Below are positions 55,093 to 64,000 of a stretch of 64,000 nt of DNA, piece by piece. Within the stretch, counting starts at the first letter, position 1, and every line of letters begins with the position of its first letter. Source of the stretch: Pelecanus crispus (lineage: Eukaryota; Chordata; Aves; Pelecaniformes; Pelecanidae); NCBI RefSeq assembly GCF_030463565.1, contig NC_134675.1, positions 13,785,862-13,849,861 of the forward strand, read 5' to 3'. The position numbers and the translations under genes were made by a program. The notes beneath the pieces are model-generated. The model had not been told where the DNA came from. It was given only the letters and a program-made list of their open reading frames with translations, and searched no databases.

Positions 55093-56020
55093 TTGGAGAC
55101 ACAGGGAATTAAACAGTTGTCCACCTTGCCTGGTCTCTCAGAGGACCCTTCCATTGTGGGGTTGCTGAGGGTCGAAGGACAACAGGCGCCGATCACTACC
55201 ACAACAGTGCATCTGCGGCAATATTGCACCAACCGAGACTCCCTGATTCCCATCCATAACCTGATTCGTCGACTGGAGAGCCAGGGAGTGATCAGCAAGA
55301 CTCGCTCACCCTTTAACAGTCCCATATGGCCAGTGCAAAAGTCTAATGGGGAGTGGAGACTAACAGTGGACTATCGTGGCCTGAACGTAGTTACACCACC
55401 ACTGAGTGCTGCCATGCCAGACATGCTAGAACTTCAGTATGAACTGCAGTGAAAGGCAGCCAAGTGGTATGCCACAATTGACATTGCTAATGCATTTTTC
55501 TCCATCCCTTTGGCAGCAGAGTGCAGGCCACAGTTTGCTTTTACCTGGAGCGGTGTTCAGTACACCTGGAACCGACTGCCCCAGGGGTGGAAGCACAGCC
55601 CCACCATTTGCCATGGACTGATCCAGACGGCACAGGAACAGGGTGAAGCTCCCGAACATCTGCAGTATATTGATGACATCATTGTGTGGGGCAATACAGC
55701 AGAAGAAGTTTTTGAGAAGGGAAAGAAAATAGTCCAAATCCTTCTGAAGGCTGGTTTTGCCATAAAAAAAAGTAAGGTCAAGGGACCTGCACAGGAGATC
55801 CAGTTCTTAGGAATAAAATGGCAAGATGGACGTCGTCAGATCCCAATGGATGTCATCCACAAAATAACAGCCATGTCCCCACTAACTAGCAAAAAGGAAA
55901 CACAAGCTTTCTTAGGCGTTGTGGGTTTTTGGAGAATGCATATTCCAAATTACTGCCAGATCGTAAGCCCTCTCTATCAAGTGACCCGGAAGAAGAACGA
56001 TTTCAAATGGGGCCCTTAGA
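55093..56020 (+). pseudogene. ERV-A reverse transcriptase, copy D
   Basis: Motifs in order: IPIHNLIRRLESQGVI; SPIWPVQKSNGEWRLTVDYR (fingers); AAKWYATIDIANAFFSIPL (motif A, catalytic Asp); LPQGWKHSPTICHGL (motif B); YIDDIIVWG with the catalytic pair at 55,666-55,677; FLGIKW; then FGFWR-type and WGP-stop. Stops at about 55,450 and 56,017; otherwise colinear. The pattern favours class III (ERV-L) by my recognition of the thumb and connection sequences; phylogeny would be decisive. Confidence 0.88.
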
Positions 56021-57060
56021 AACAACAAGCCTTTGAACAAATTAAACGTGAGATAGTTCATGCAGTAGCCCTTGGGCCAGTCCGGACAGGGCAGGATATT
56101 AAAAATGTGCTCTACACCGCAGCCGGGGAGAAGGGTCCTACCTGGAGCCTCTGGCAGAAAGCACGAGGGGAGACTCGAGGTCGACCCCTAGGGTTTTGGA
56201 GTCGGGGATACAGAGGAGCTGAGGCTCGCTCTCCTCCGACTGAGAAAGAGATATTGGCAGCATATGAAGGGGTTTGAGCTGCTTCGGAAGTGGTTGGTAC
56301 TGAAGCACAGCTCCTGCTGGCACCCCGACTGCCGGTGCTGGGCTGGATGTTCAAAGGGAGGGTTCCCTCTACACATCATGCAACTGATGCTACGTGGAGT
56401 AAGTGGGTTGCATTGATCACACAACGGGCTCGAATAGGAAACCCCAGTCACCCAGGAATCTTGGAAGTGATCATGGACTGGCCAGAAGGCAAAAACTTCA
56501 CAATATCACCAGAGGAGGAGGTGATGTGTGCTGAGGAGGCCCCACTGTATAATAAATTGCCAGAAAATGAAAAGCAATATGCCCTGTTCACTGATGGGTC
56601 CTGTCATCTTGTGGGAAAGCATCGGAGGTGGAAGGCTGCTGTATGGAGTCCTATATGACAAGTCGCAGAAACTGCTCAAGGAGAAGGGGAGTCGAGTCAG
56701 TTTGCAGAGGTGAAAGCCATCCAGCTGGCTTTAGATATTGCTGAATGAGAAAAGTGGCCAGTCCATTATCTCTATACTGATTCATGGATGGTGGCAAATT
56801 CCCTGTGGGGGTGGTTACAGCAATGGAAGCAGAGCAAGTGTCAGTGCAGAGGCAGACCCATCTGGGCTGCCGCATTGTGGCAAGGTATCGCTGCCCAGGT
56901 AGAGAACCTGGTTGTAAAAGTTCGTCATGTAGATGCTCATGTACCCAAGAGTCAGGCCCCTGAAGAACATCAAAACAACCAGCAGGTGGATCAGGCTGCT
57001 AAGACTGAAGTGGCTCAGGTGGATCTGGACTGGCAACATAAGGGTGAATTATTTATAGCT
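56021..57060 (+). pseudogene. ERV-A RT connection and RNase H, copy D
   Basis: The connection (TWSLWQKARGETRGRPLGFW) leads into RNase H: LFTDGSCHLVG (about 56,584-56,616), a Glu-containing helix (FAEVKAIQLALDIAE), YTDSWMVANSLWGW (about 56,772-56,815), and VRHVDAHVPK (about 56,920-56,950). All four acidic positions can be seen. Stops at about 56,276 and 56,656 (CGA in other copies) and 56,746 (also TGA in the 6.9-9.4 kb copy). Confidence 0.86.
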
Positions 57061-57930
57061 CTGTGAGCCCATGATGCCTCAGGCCATCAAGGAAGGGATG
57101 CAACATATAGATAGGCTCATGATTGAGGGGTGGACTTAACTATGGACAGTATTGCACAGGTTATTAATGAATGTGAAACATGTGCTGCAATCAAGCAAGC
57201 TAAGCGGTTCAAGCCCCTTGGGTATAGTGAACGATGGCTGAAATATAAATATGGGGAGGCCTGGCAGATTGATTATATCACACTCCCACAGACCCGCCAA
57301 GGCAAGTGCTATGTGCTCACCGTGGTGGAAGCAACCACCGGATGGCTGGAAACGTATCCTGTGCCCCATGCCACCACCTGGAACACCATCCTGGGCCTTG
57401 AAAAGCAAGTCCTGTGGCGACATGGCACCCCAGAAAGAATCGAGTCAGACAACGGGACTCATTTCCGAAACAACCTCATAGACACCTGGGCCGAAGAGCA
57501 CGGCATTGAGTGGGTATATCACATCCCCTATCATGCACCAGCTTCTGGGAAAATCGAGCGATGCAATTGGCTGTTAAAGACTACCCTGAGAGCAATGGGT
57601 GGTGGGACATTCAAACATTGGGATACACATTTAGCAAAAGCCACCTGGTTAGTCAACACCAGGGGATCTGCCAATCGAGCTGGCCCTGCCCAAACAAAAC
57701 TCTTATGTACTGTAGAAGGAGATAAAGTCCCTGTAGTGCACATAAAAAATATGCTGGGGAAGACAGTCTGGGTTACTTACCCCTTGGGCAAAAAGGCAAA
57801 CTCATTCATGGGATTACTTTTGCTCAAGGACCCGGGTGCACTTGGTGGGTGATGCGAAAGGATGGGCAAGTCCAATGTGTACCTCAAGGGAATTTGGTTT
57901 TGGGTGAAAATAGAATGGTATGATGGTAAT
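57061..57930 (+). pseudogene. ERV-A integrase, copy D
   Basis: The zinc-binding region AHDASGHQGRD ... CETC (57,067-57,185) is interrupted by three stops (57,064, 57,110, 57,124). From 57,130 there are 240 open codons: QIDYI (Asp, about 57,265), ESDNGTHF (Asp, about 57,443-57,466), SGKIERCNW (Glu, about 57,545-57,570), which is the DDE core. A frameshift near 57,785 disrupts the C-terminal domain. The best-preserved integrase here, but still not a full open frame. Confidence 0.88.
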
Positions 57931-59114
57931 TGCTCTATAATACTGTATGTTATCTCTTAACTGTATGTTATTTCTTAACTGTATCTTACCTCTTACTGTA
58001 TGTTAATATAATAATATAGTATAATGTTAATATAATAATATAGTATGTTAATGTTAAGTATATAATACTGCATGTTATGGTTGGTATATGCCACATCAAT
58101 GGTATTATAGTGAGAATTGCCCAGCTTAATGAAAGTGAACTTTGATGAAACCGTGTTGGAATGAGAACTGGCTTCAGCATGCAAGAATCCAGCACTGCAC
58201 ACCACCTCTCCTGCTCTGAAAGACTGTGATGACAGATGGAACCCAAAGTCATGGACTAAATGAACTCAAGGGACGTTTTAGAGGGATGGGCCATAGACGA
58301 AGGGAATGATATCTGTGTGTATATAGCAAGATAGGGAAACCGGTGGTGATCAATCAGAATGCATTGGGAAGGGGAGGGCCTGTGCATGATGTAGATGGTA
58401 TAGACTAAGGGGTGGACACTGTCCTGGTTTCGGCTGGGATAGAGTTAATTTTCTTCCTAGTAGCAGGCATAGTGCTGTGTTTTGGATTTAGTAGGAGAAG
58501 AATGCTGATAACACTGATGTTTTAGATGTTGCTAAGTAGCGCTTATGCTAGTCAAGGACTTTTCAGCTTCCCATGCTCTGCCAGGTGCACAGGAAACTGG
58601 GAGGGGGCACAGCCAGAATAGTTGATCCAAACTGCCCAAAGGGCTATTCCATACCATATGACGTCATGCTCAGTATATAAACTGGGGGGGGGTGGCCAGG
58701 GAGCAGCGATCGCTGCTTGGGAACTGTCTGGGTATTGGTCGGCGGGTGGTGAGCAATTGCATTGTGCATCACTTGCTTCGTGTATCATTATTATTATTAT
58801 CATTATTATACTGTTACTATTAGCATTACTATTTTACTTTATTTCAATTATTAAACTGTTCTTATCTCAACCCAGGAGTGTTTCTCACTCTTACTCCTCC
58901 GATTCTCTCCCCCATCCCATCGGGGTAGGGGGAGTGAGCGAGCGGCTGCGTGGTGCTTAGTTGCTGGCTGGGGCTAAACCATGACATATTAGTGCAGTAG
59001 TACATGTGTATAATTTATAAGTGAATATACATATATATATACAGGGTACTTGCTCAAAAATTTTTGGCTGATGCGGTGCATGATCAAAAAAGTTTGGAGA
59101 CTGCTTGTGTAGAT

Positions 59115-59329
59115 GATCTCGTTGTTACCTGTCAAAAAGAGAATGGCCTATGTCCCCTTGCAGTCTGTTCTGAAACCTTAGGGCGGGGGGGAACGGACTT
59201 CTGCACAGAAATTGGCTATTGTAATGGGTGCAGAAATTTGTGCATATTGGGAAAACAGGTGATCCAAAGCTTTTATTTCTTCTGAGAACTGATTCCCTTG
59301 TAATAAATTTTAATTGGGAAGCAGTTCAT
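59115..59329. other. Unassigned sequence
   Basis: No feature recognised between the hAT end and the next ERV-A remnant. Confidence 0.35.
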
Positions 59330-59706
59330 GTACTCCACCACTTGTGGTCTATGGACCACCCCTGTAAGATGTCCACAAAATGTCCACAAAATGTCCATTG
59401 AGTTCATTTAGTCCATGACTTTGGGCTCCATCTCTTATGGTGGTCACTCAGGACAGGAGAGGTGGTGTCTTGCATGGAGTTACTGGGCACCAAAGCCAAC
59501 TCAGGTCGGGTCACTGCTGCACTTGCACTGCTGCTTGTAAGGCTTGGCCTCCATTGGTTCAGGCGGTTCCTGCTATAGTAATTCCTATAACATGCAAGTC
59601 AAATCATGGGTTACAACAATTTAAAGGTATATCCATTACAATCTCCACCCCTGGTCCCTTTGGACCAGACCATAGGGTTTAACATTGCAATGAACTCCTC
59701 CCCTTG

Positions 59707-60222
59707 CCCCTGCTCCAGCTTGGACTCATCCACAGACTGCAGTCCCTTAAGGTTTTACCTGCTCCAGATGGAGCCTTATCTATGAGCCACAGTCTTTTCA
59801 GGGGTATACCTGCTGTGGCATAGACTCATCCACAGCCACAGTCACTTTGAAGTGCACCTGCTCCAGCGTGGCCTTATCCACAGCCACAGTCCCTTCAGAA
59901 GTAAACCTGCTCCAACATGGCCTTACCCATGGCTGCAGTCCCTCCAGGGCTGTACCTGCTCTGTCATGGGCTTATCCATACCCACACACTTTGAGGTGCT
60001 CCAGCATGCACAGACACTGATGCTTCGAGGTGTACCTGCTGCAGCATGGACTTATCCACAGCCGCAGATGCTTTGAGGTGTACCTTCTCCAGCGTGGACT
60101 TATCCTTGGGCCACAATCCCTTCAGAGGTATACCTGCTGCAGCACAGATATAACCACGGCCACAGATGCTTCGGGGTGTCCTACTCCCACGTGGACTCAT
60201 CCACAGATCACAGTCCCTTCAA
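59707..60222 (-). repeat. Minisatellite of about ten 48-51 bp units
   Basis: The plus-strand unit is of the form CTGCTCCAGCGTGGACTTAT followed by CCACAGCCACAG and TCCCTTCAGAGGTGTAC. Ten diverged units are visible, mostly 48 bp. On the minus strand they keep a partly open frame (59,964-60,200) repeating DKSMLQQVHLEAS-like 16-residue units. Similar units occur at 36,415-36,540 and, as 45-bp versions, in LTR-2. Confidence 0.82.
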
Positions 60223-60446
60223 CTCGAGTTCCCACCAGAGTTCCAGCCTGTCCAGTACAGCAGCACAGACACAGCAGCAATGTCCTGGCCATCTGCCAGC
60301 CCAGGCACATCGACATTGCTCTTATCAAAATGTTCCCAGGCACAGCAGAGTAAGATGATAAGCAGTACAGCAAGCAACAAAAGGAAAAAGCATCCACTAA
60401 TGAGCACTAGACTAATATACAGTAAGGCAAGCAAGCCCCATGGCAA
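60219..60446 (-). pseudogene. ERV-A Gag N-terminus, hydrophobic, truncated
   Basis: 75 codons, starting about 100 bp after the primer site. A hydrophobic stretch ISLVLISGCFFLLLLAVLLI runs into CC, followed by a polar tail. At the DNA level a segment near 60,300-60,350 aligns with the gag start of copy C (GCCTGGGAAxATTxTGATAA), so this is the same gene position, shortened by deletion. Confidence 0.6.
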
Positions 60447-60544
60447 GCACAGGAGCCTGCCGATTAATAGCTAAACAGCAATAACAGCTATAAATTGGAT
60501 CTACCACATTCCAATCAAATCTGTCGTTATCTCAAACCCTTCGA

Positions 60545-60562
60545 GCCTCACATTAGGTGCCA
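60545..60562 (-). promoter_or_regulatory. Primer-binding site, tRNA-Lys(CUU)-like
   Basis: The plus strand GCCTCACATTAGGTGCCA matches the tRNA-Lys(CUU) 3' end at 14 of 18 positions, all four differences being transitions, and keeps the terminal CCA. Confidence 0.65.
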
Positions 60563-60570
60563 AAAAGGAC

Positions 60571-61140
60571 TGTCATGGCTTAACCCCAGCCAGCAACTAA
60601 GCACCACACAGCCACTCGTTCACTCCCCCCTGGCTGGATGGGGGAGAGAATTGGAAGAGTAAAAGTGAGAAAACTTGTGGATTGAGATAAAGACAGTTTA
60701 ATAGGGAAAGCAAAAGCCCCACGTGCAAGCAATGCAAAACAAGGAATTAATTCACTTGCTTCCCATTGGCAGGCAGGTGTTCAGCCATCTCGAGGAAAGC
60801 AGGGCTCCATCACGCATAATGGTTACTTGGAAAGACAAAAGCCATAACTCTGAATGTCCCCCCTTCCTTCTTCTCCCCCCATTTTTTTATTGCTGAGCAT
60901 GACATCATATGGTATGGAATATCCCTTTGGTCAGTTGGGGTCAGCTGTCCCAGCTGTGTCCCCTCCCAACTTCTTGTGTGCCTCCAGCCTACTCGCTGGT
61001 GGGGGTGGTGTGAGAAGCACGGTTTAGCAATAACTAAAACATCTCTGTATTATCAACACTGTTTCCAGCACAAATCCAAAACATAGCCCCATCTAGCTAC
61101 TATGAAGAAAATTAACTGTATCCCAGCCAAAACCAGCACA
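60571..61140 (-). mobile_element. ERV-A 5' LTR of the internally deleted copy
   Basis: 570 bp, start (minus) TGTGCTGGTTTTGGC, end AAGCCATGACA. CRE is decayed to TGACATCA (about 60,899-60,906). It belongs to the same divergent subfamily as the 42,719-43,571 LTR. Confidence 0.88.
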
Positions 61141-61273
61141 GTGACACAGCAGGTCTTTGAAATTATGGCTGAAAGCAAAGGGTCTGTCATAAACACTTCT
61201 GAGAAAAATTGCATTGCCTGATCATTGCAAATTCTCAAATCATAACCATGAGAACTTATTTAAACTACATGAG

Positions 61274-61839
61274 TGTCGTGGTTTAGCCCCAGCAAGCAAC
61301 TAAGCACCACGCAGCCGCTCACTCACTCCCCCTACCCTGATGGGATGAGGGAGAGAATCGGAGGAGTAAGAGTGAGAAACACTCCTGGGTTGAGATAAGA
61401 ACAGTTTAATAATTGAAATAAAGTAAGATAGTAATGATAATAATAACGATATAATAATGATAATAATAATAATATGCAAAGCAAGTGATGCACAATGCAA
61501 TTGCTCACCACCCGCCGACCGATACCCAGACAGTTCCCGAGCAACGATCGCTGCTCCCCGGCCACCCCCCCCCAGTTTATATACTGAGCATGACGTCACA
61601 TGGTATTGAATAGCCCTTTGGTCAGTTTGGATCAACTATTCTGGCCGTGCCCCCTCCCAGCTTCTTGTGCACCTGGCAGAGCATGGGAAGCTGAAAAGTC
61701 CTTGACTAGCATAAGCAGTACTTAGCAACAACTAAAACATCAGTGTGTTATCAACATTCTTCTCATCCTAAATCCAAAACACAGCACTGTGCCTGCTACT
61801 AGGAAGAAAATTAACTCTATCCCAGCCGAAATCAGGATT
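61274..61839 (-). mobile_element. ERV-A solo LTR, minus strand
   Basis: Start (minus) near 61,839 (the expected TGTCCTGATTTCGGC is mutated in the first bases), end AAACCACGACA at 61,274. TGACGTCA at 61,591-61,598 and a TATATAAA box beside it. No internal sequence on either side. The flanks (ATGAG left, ATCAA or TCAAG right) do not match, so the duplication has decayed or one end was altered. Confidence 0.88.
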
Positions 61840-62820
61840 ATCAAGGTAACGCTATAGTTTTAATCTGCTCCTTACTTCATAAATCCTGCTACTCCATAGA
61901 AAGTAATATGTACCTTATAAAACTGTGTTAGATCTCTTACTTTTTTTCCTCAAAAGAAATCAGATGTGATGTTGGCCACAGGTTGCTATTGCCAACACAA
62001 CTGGTGACTAGTTGTCAAAAGTCTTATGAACCCTCAATGTTTTACATATATTATTGAGTGACACTCTTACCCACTGCAGTTGTGAAGTTGGTATAACTCT
62101 TAATATAAAAGTGGGGTGCCAGATAAGACTGTAGCTTAGTTGTGGGTGTGGCTATTTTACTATATGCAGATAGAACTAAGGTGATCCTAGGAACAATATA
62201 TATTAGTATAGATGAAGTGGTACAAGCTCCCCAATGTGAATTCCTTGCTACTGCCATAACTTCATATCAGGATAAATGCTTCATCTTTGTAAAACACTTC
62301 TATGGTGCTGTTCTTTGGCAAACATTAAAGAGTGCAACATTATGCAACAGTGGTGGATCATGTATTGCCTATTAAGGACTAATTCTCTGTTTTATTTAAT
62401 GAAACTCTGTTCACTATGTCCTTCAGGATATTAGCTCTAGCAGAGCTCAATGTATTCTTTAGCTTTTCTATATTCTTTTACTTCTCCATAAGTAAACTAA
62501 TGCTGATAATTAAAATTCTTATTTAAATTATTCATTGTTGTCTGCCACAGGGAAATGCAGGCAGGAATGATCAGAATTTGTAACACTAAGCTCTGTGTAG
62601 TGTGTGTGTGTGTATGTGTGTTTTCCAAAACATTTGTAATTTGTATTGTATCTTACTAGTGTTAGAACAGAACATTCAGCATTTGAATTTCTTGACATAC
62701 TGTACTGGAAAATTAATGTGTAAACTTGCTATTTCTCCCTGACATTTTCAGCTGTCATGTGGCACTGGAGGGGTTCATATGTCTATTTGTTTCAATTTAG
62801 TTTGGTTTTAATCAACAAAA
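61840..62820. other. Unique AT-rich sequence
   Basis: No gene recognised. A (GT)n-like tract lies at about 62,600-62,622. Confidence 0.45.
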
Positions 62821-64000
62821 CATAGAATCATAGAATCATAGAATGCTTTGGGTTGGAAGGGACCTTTAGAGGTCATCTAGCCCAACCCCCCTGCAGTGAG
62901 CAGGGACATCTTTAACCAGATCAGCTTGCTCAGAGCCCCATCCAACCTGACCTTGAATGTTTCTAGGGATGGGACCTCCACTACCTCTCTGGGCAACCTT
63001 CCTATAGGCCCCCTTTAAGTACTGGAAGGACACAATAAGGTCTCCTCACAGCCTTCTCTTCTCTAGGCTGAACAACCCCAACTCTCTCAGCCTGGCCTCA
63101 CAGGAGAGGTGCTCCAGCCCTCGGATCATTTTGGTGGCCCTCCTCTGGACCCGCTCCAACAGGTCCATGTCCTTCTTGTGCTGAGGGCCCCAGAGCTGGA
63201 CGCAGTACTCCAGGTGAGGTCTCACCAGAGCAGAGTAGAGGGGCAGAATCACCTCCCTCGACCTGCTGGCCATGCTTCTTTTGATGCAGCCCAGGATTCG
63301 GTTGGCTTTCTGGGCTGCAAGTGCACATTGCCGGCTCATGTCCAGCTTTTCATCTACCAGTACCCCCAAGTCCTTCTCCGCAGGGCTGCTCTCAATCTCT
63401 TCATCCCCCAGCCTGTATTGATATCGGGGGTTGCCCCAACCCAGGTGCAGGACCTTGCATTTGGCCTTGTTGAACCTCATGAGGTTCACACAGGCCCACC
63501 TCTCCAGCTTGTCCAGGTCCTTTTGGATGACATTTCGTCCTCCTGGAAGCTGCCAGGAAGCTGCAAGAAGTGTCAACTGCACCACTCAGCTTGGTGTCAT
63601 CTGCAAACTTGCTGAGGGTGCACTCAATCCCACTGTCTATGTCATTGATGAAGATATTAAACAGCACTGCTCCCAGTACGGACCCCTGAGGGACACCACT
63701 TGTTACCGGTCTCCATGTGGACATCGAGCCATTGGCCACTACCCTCTGGATGTGACCATCCAGCCAATTCCTTATCCATCAAACCGTCCACCCATCAAAT
63801 CCATATCTCTCCAATTTAGAGAGAAGGATGTTGTGGGGGACTGTGTCGAACGCTTTACAGAAATCTAAGCAGATGACATCCATTGCTTTTCCCTTGTCCA
63901 CTGATGCAGTCACTCCTTCATAGAAAGCCACTAGGTTGGTCAGGCAGGATTTGCCCTTGGTGAAGCCATGCTGGCTGTTTCGAATCACCTCCCTGTCCTC
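62821..64000 (-). mobile_element. CR1 LINE, antisense, cut by window edge
   Basis: The 3' tail (reverse of ATTCTATGATTCTATGATTCT) starts at 62,821. The UTR and thumb (63,046-63,585, [19 protein letters not shown]) follow, then [11 protein letters not shown] and [12 protein letters not shown] (63,401-63,739, shifted frame), and motif [17 protein letters not shown] (63,779-63,988). Another CR1 subfamily (UTR GGGTTGGAAGGGACCTTTAG). Frameshifted near 63,560, hence inactive. The 5' part lies outside the window. Confidence 0.93.

Larger units (their letters stand above)
52113..58986 (+). mobile_element. ERV-A provirus D, both LTRs, full internal region
   Basis: 5' LTR 52,113-52,678 (566 bp), primer site 52,687-52,704, gag, protease, RT, RNase H, integrase, AT-rich 3' non-coding region with purine tract (CTAAGGGGTGGACAC, 58,405-58,419), 3' LTR 58,420-58,986 (567 bp). 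By eye the LTRs differ at roughly 25 positions (4-5 percent), so it is not recent. CRE is TGACATCA in the 5' LTR and intact TGACGTCA (58,659-58,666) in the 3' LTR. No target duplication matches at the outer ends (ATAAT against TATTA). No env. Confidence 0.94.
51937..59114. mobile_element. Short hAT-like DNA transposon, split by provirus D
   Basis: The left end CAGTGGTCTCCAAA (51,945-51,958) and right end TTTGGAGACTGCTT (59,093-59,106) form an imperfect terminal inverted repeat of the hAT type. They are flanked by GTCTAAAT (51,937-51,944) and GTGTAGAT (59,107-59,114), six of eight identical, as expected for a decayed 8-bp hAT duplication. The transposon body is about 168 bp left and 120 bp right of the ERV. 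No transposase, so non-autonomous. Confidence 0.55.
59330..61140 (-). mobile_element. Internally deleted ERV-A with 48-bp repeat array, minus strand
   Basis: Minus-strand layout: 5' LTR 61,140-60,571, primer site 60,562-60,545, leader with the hydrophobic gag start (60,446 to about 60,225), tandem array (about 60,220-59,707), then ERV-A 3' non-coding sequence (about 59,640-59,330). All of pol and most of gag are missing, and no 3' LTR is seen at the left end. The array replaces coding sequence, so any movement would have depended on proteins of other copies. Confidence 0.8.

Noticed and set aside
57931..58419. A dUTPase or env gene after ERV-A integrase
   Set aside because: Class III elements can carry dUTPase after integrase, so I looked. 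The stretch in all three copies is AT-rich, stop-filled and leads straight into the purine tract.
59964..60200. Repeat protein encoded by the 48-bp array as a confirmed gene
   Set aside because: The frame is only partly open, units vary in length (48-51 bp) and no start context is conserved. Kept as a finding, not called as a CDS.
1..64000. tRNA, rRNA or snRNA genes
   Set aside because: No cloverleaf with A/B boxes or other RNA-gene signature was noticed on either strand. The tRNA-like 18-mers at ERV 5' ends are primer-binding sites.

Overview
The window reads as genomic DNA of a bird. I base this on abundant CR1 LINEs whose 3' ends carry the ATTCTATGAT-type octamer tail, several generations of endogenous retroviruses (ERVs) with TG...CA LTRs, and no prokaryotic gene organisation. 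Most of the 64 kb is transposable-element sequence, inserted element within element. No complete host gene is visible. Two CpG-rich stretches (about 5,480-5,870 and 25,921-26,480) look like host promoters with a possible first exon. Such density would fit a female-specific (W) or other poorly recombining region, but that is inference.

The dominant ERV family, called ERV-A here, has a 540-580 bp LTR starting TGTCCTGGTTT and ending AAACCACGACA. It is env-less, with gag, protease, RT, RNase H and integrase, and its pol resembles class III (ERV-L) elements. It occurs as: a two-LTR provirus at 52,113-58,986 (+); a near-complete degraded copy at 37,203-43,571 (-); a 3' half at 6,353-9,375 (-); solo LTRs at 1,259, 14,336, 18,668 and 61,274; a two-LTR miniature copy at 50,037-51,503; and an internally deleted copy at 59,330-61,140 (-) that carries a minisatellite.

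A second LTR family (LTR-2, about 1.1 kb, ending CAACCCACCACA) carries 45-bp direct repeats. It is present near 10.8, 12.5, 18.5, 25.0, 29.9, 31.3-33.3 and 36.1-36.7 kb. A class I (gamma-like) family is represented by a 5' LTR, primer-binding site, leader and Gag matrix start at 22,889-23,711 (-), and by an env transmembrane end plus 3' LTR at 33,690-34,530 (+). Two further env transmembrane remnants lie at about 2.1-2.6 kb (with its own 366-bp LTR at 2,881-3,246) and 30.6-31.0 kb. A distinct 958-bp GC-rich solo LTR lies at 31,690-32,647.

CR1 copies cover the start (1-1,218), 9.5-10.5, 13.6-15.4, 20.0-20.3, 23.7-25.0, 26.8-28.7, 30.0-30.4, 34.5-35.05, 36.7-37.2, 43.6-50 and 62.8-64 kb. Between them they show ORF1 esterase, endonuclease and reverse-transcriptase segments. 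The 43.6-51.5 kb block is a long antisense CR1 into which three other CR1 pieces and one miniature ERV were inserted.

Exact 5-bp target-site duplications mark several single insertion events: GCCTG around 1,259-1,794; AGAGT around 18,668-19,238; GGTCC around 31,690-32,647; GATGG around 50,037-51,503. These allow relative dating of the nested layers. Stretches with nothing recognisable, probably host non-coding DNA, are 3.25-4.83, 15.4-18.5, 20.3-21.05, 28.7-29.9, 35.1-36.0 and 61.8-62.8 kb. Family names such as ERV-A and LTR-2 are labels of convenience. I ran no database search.
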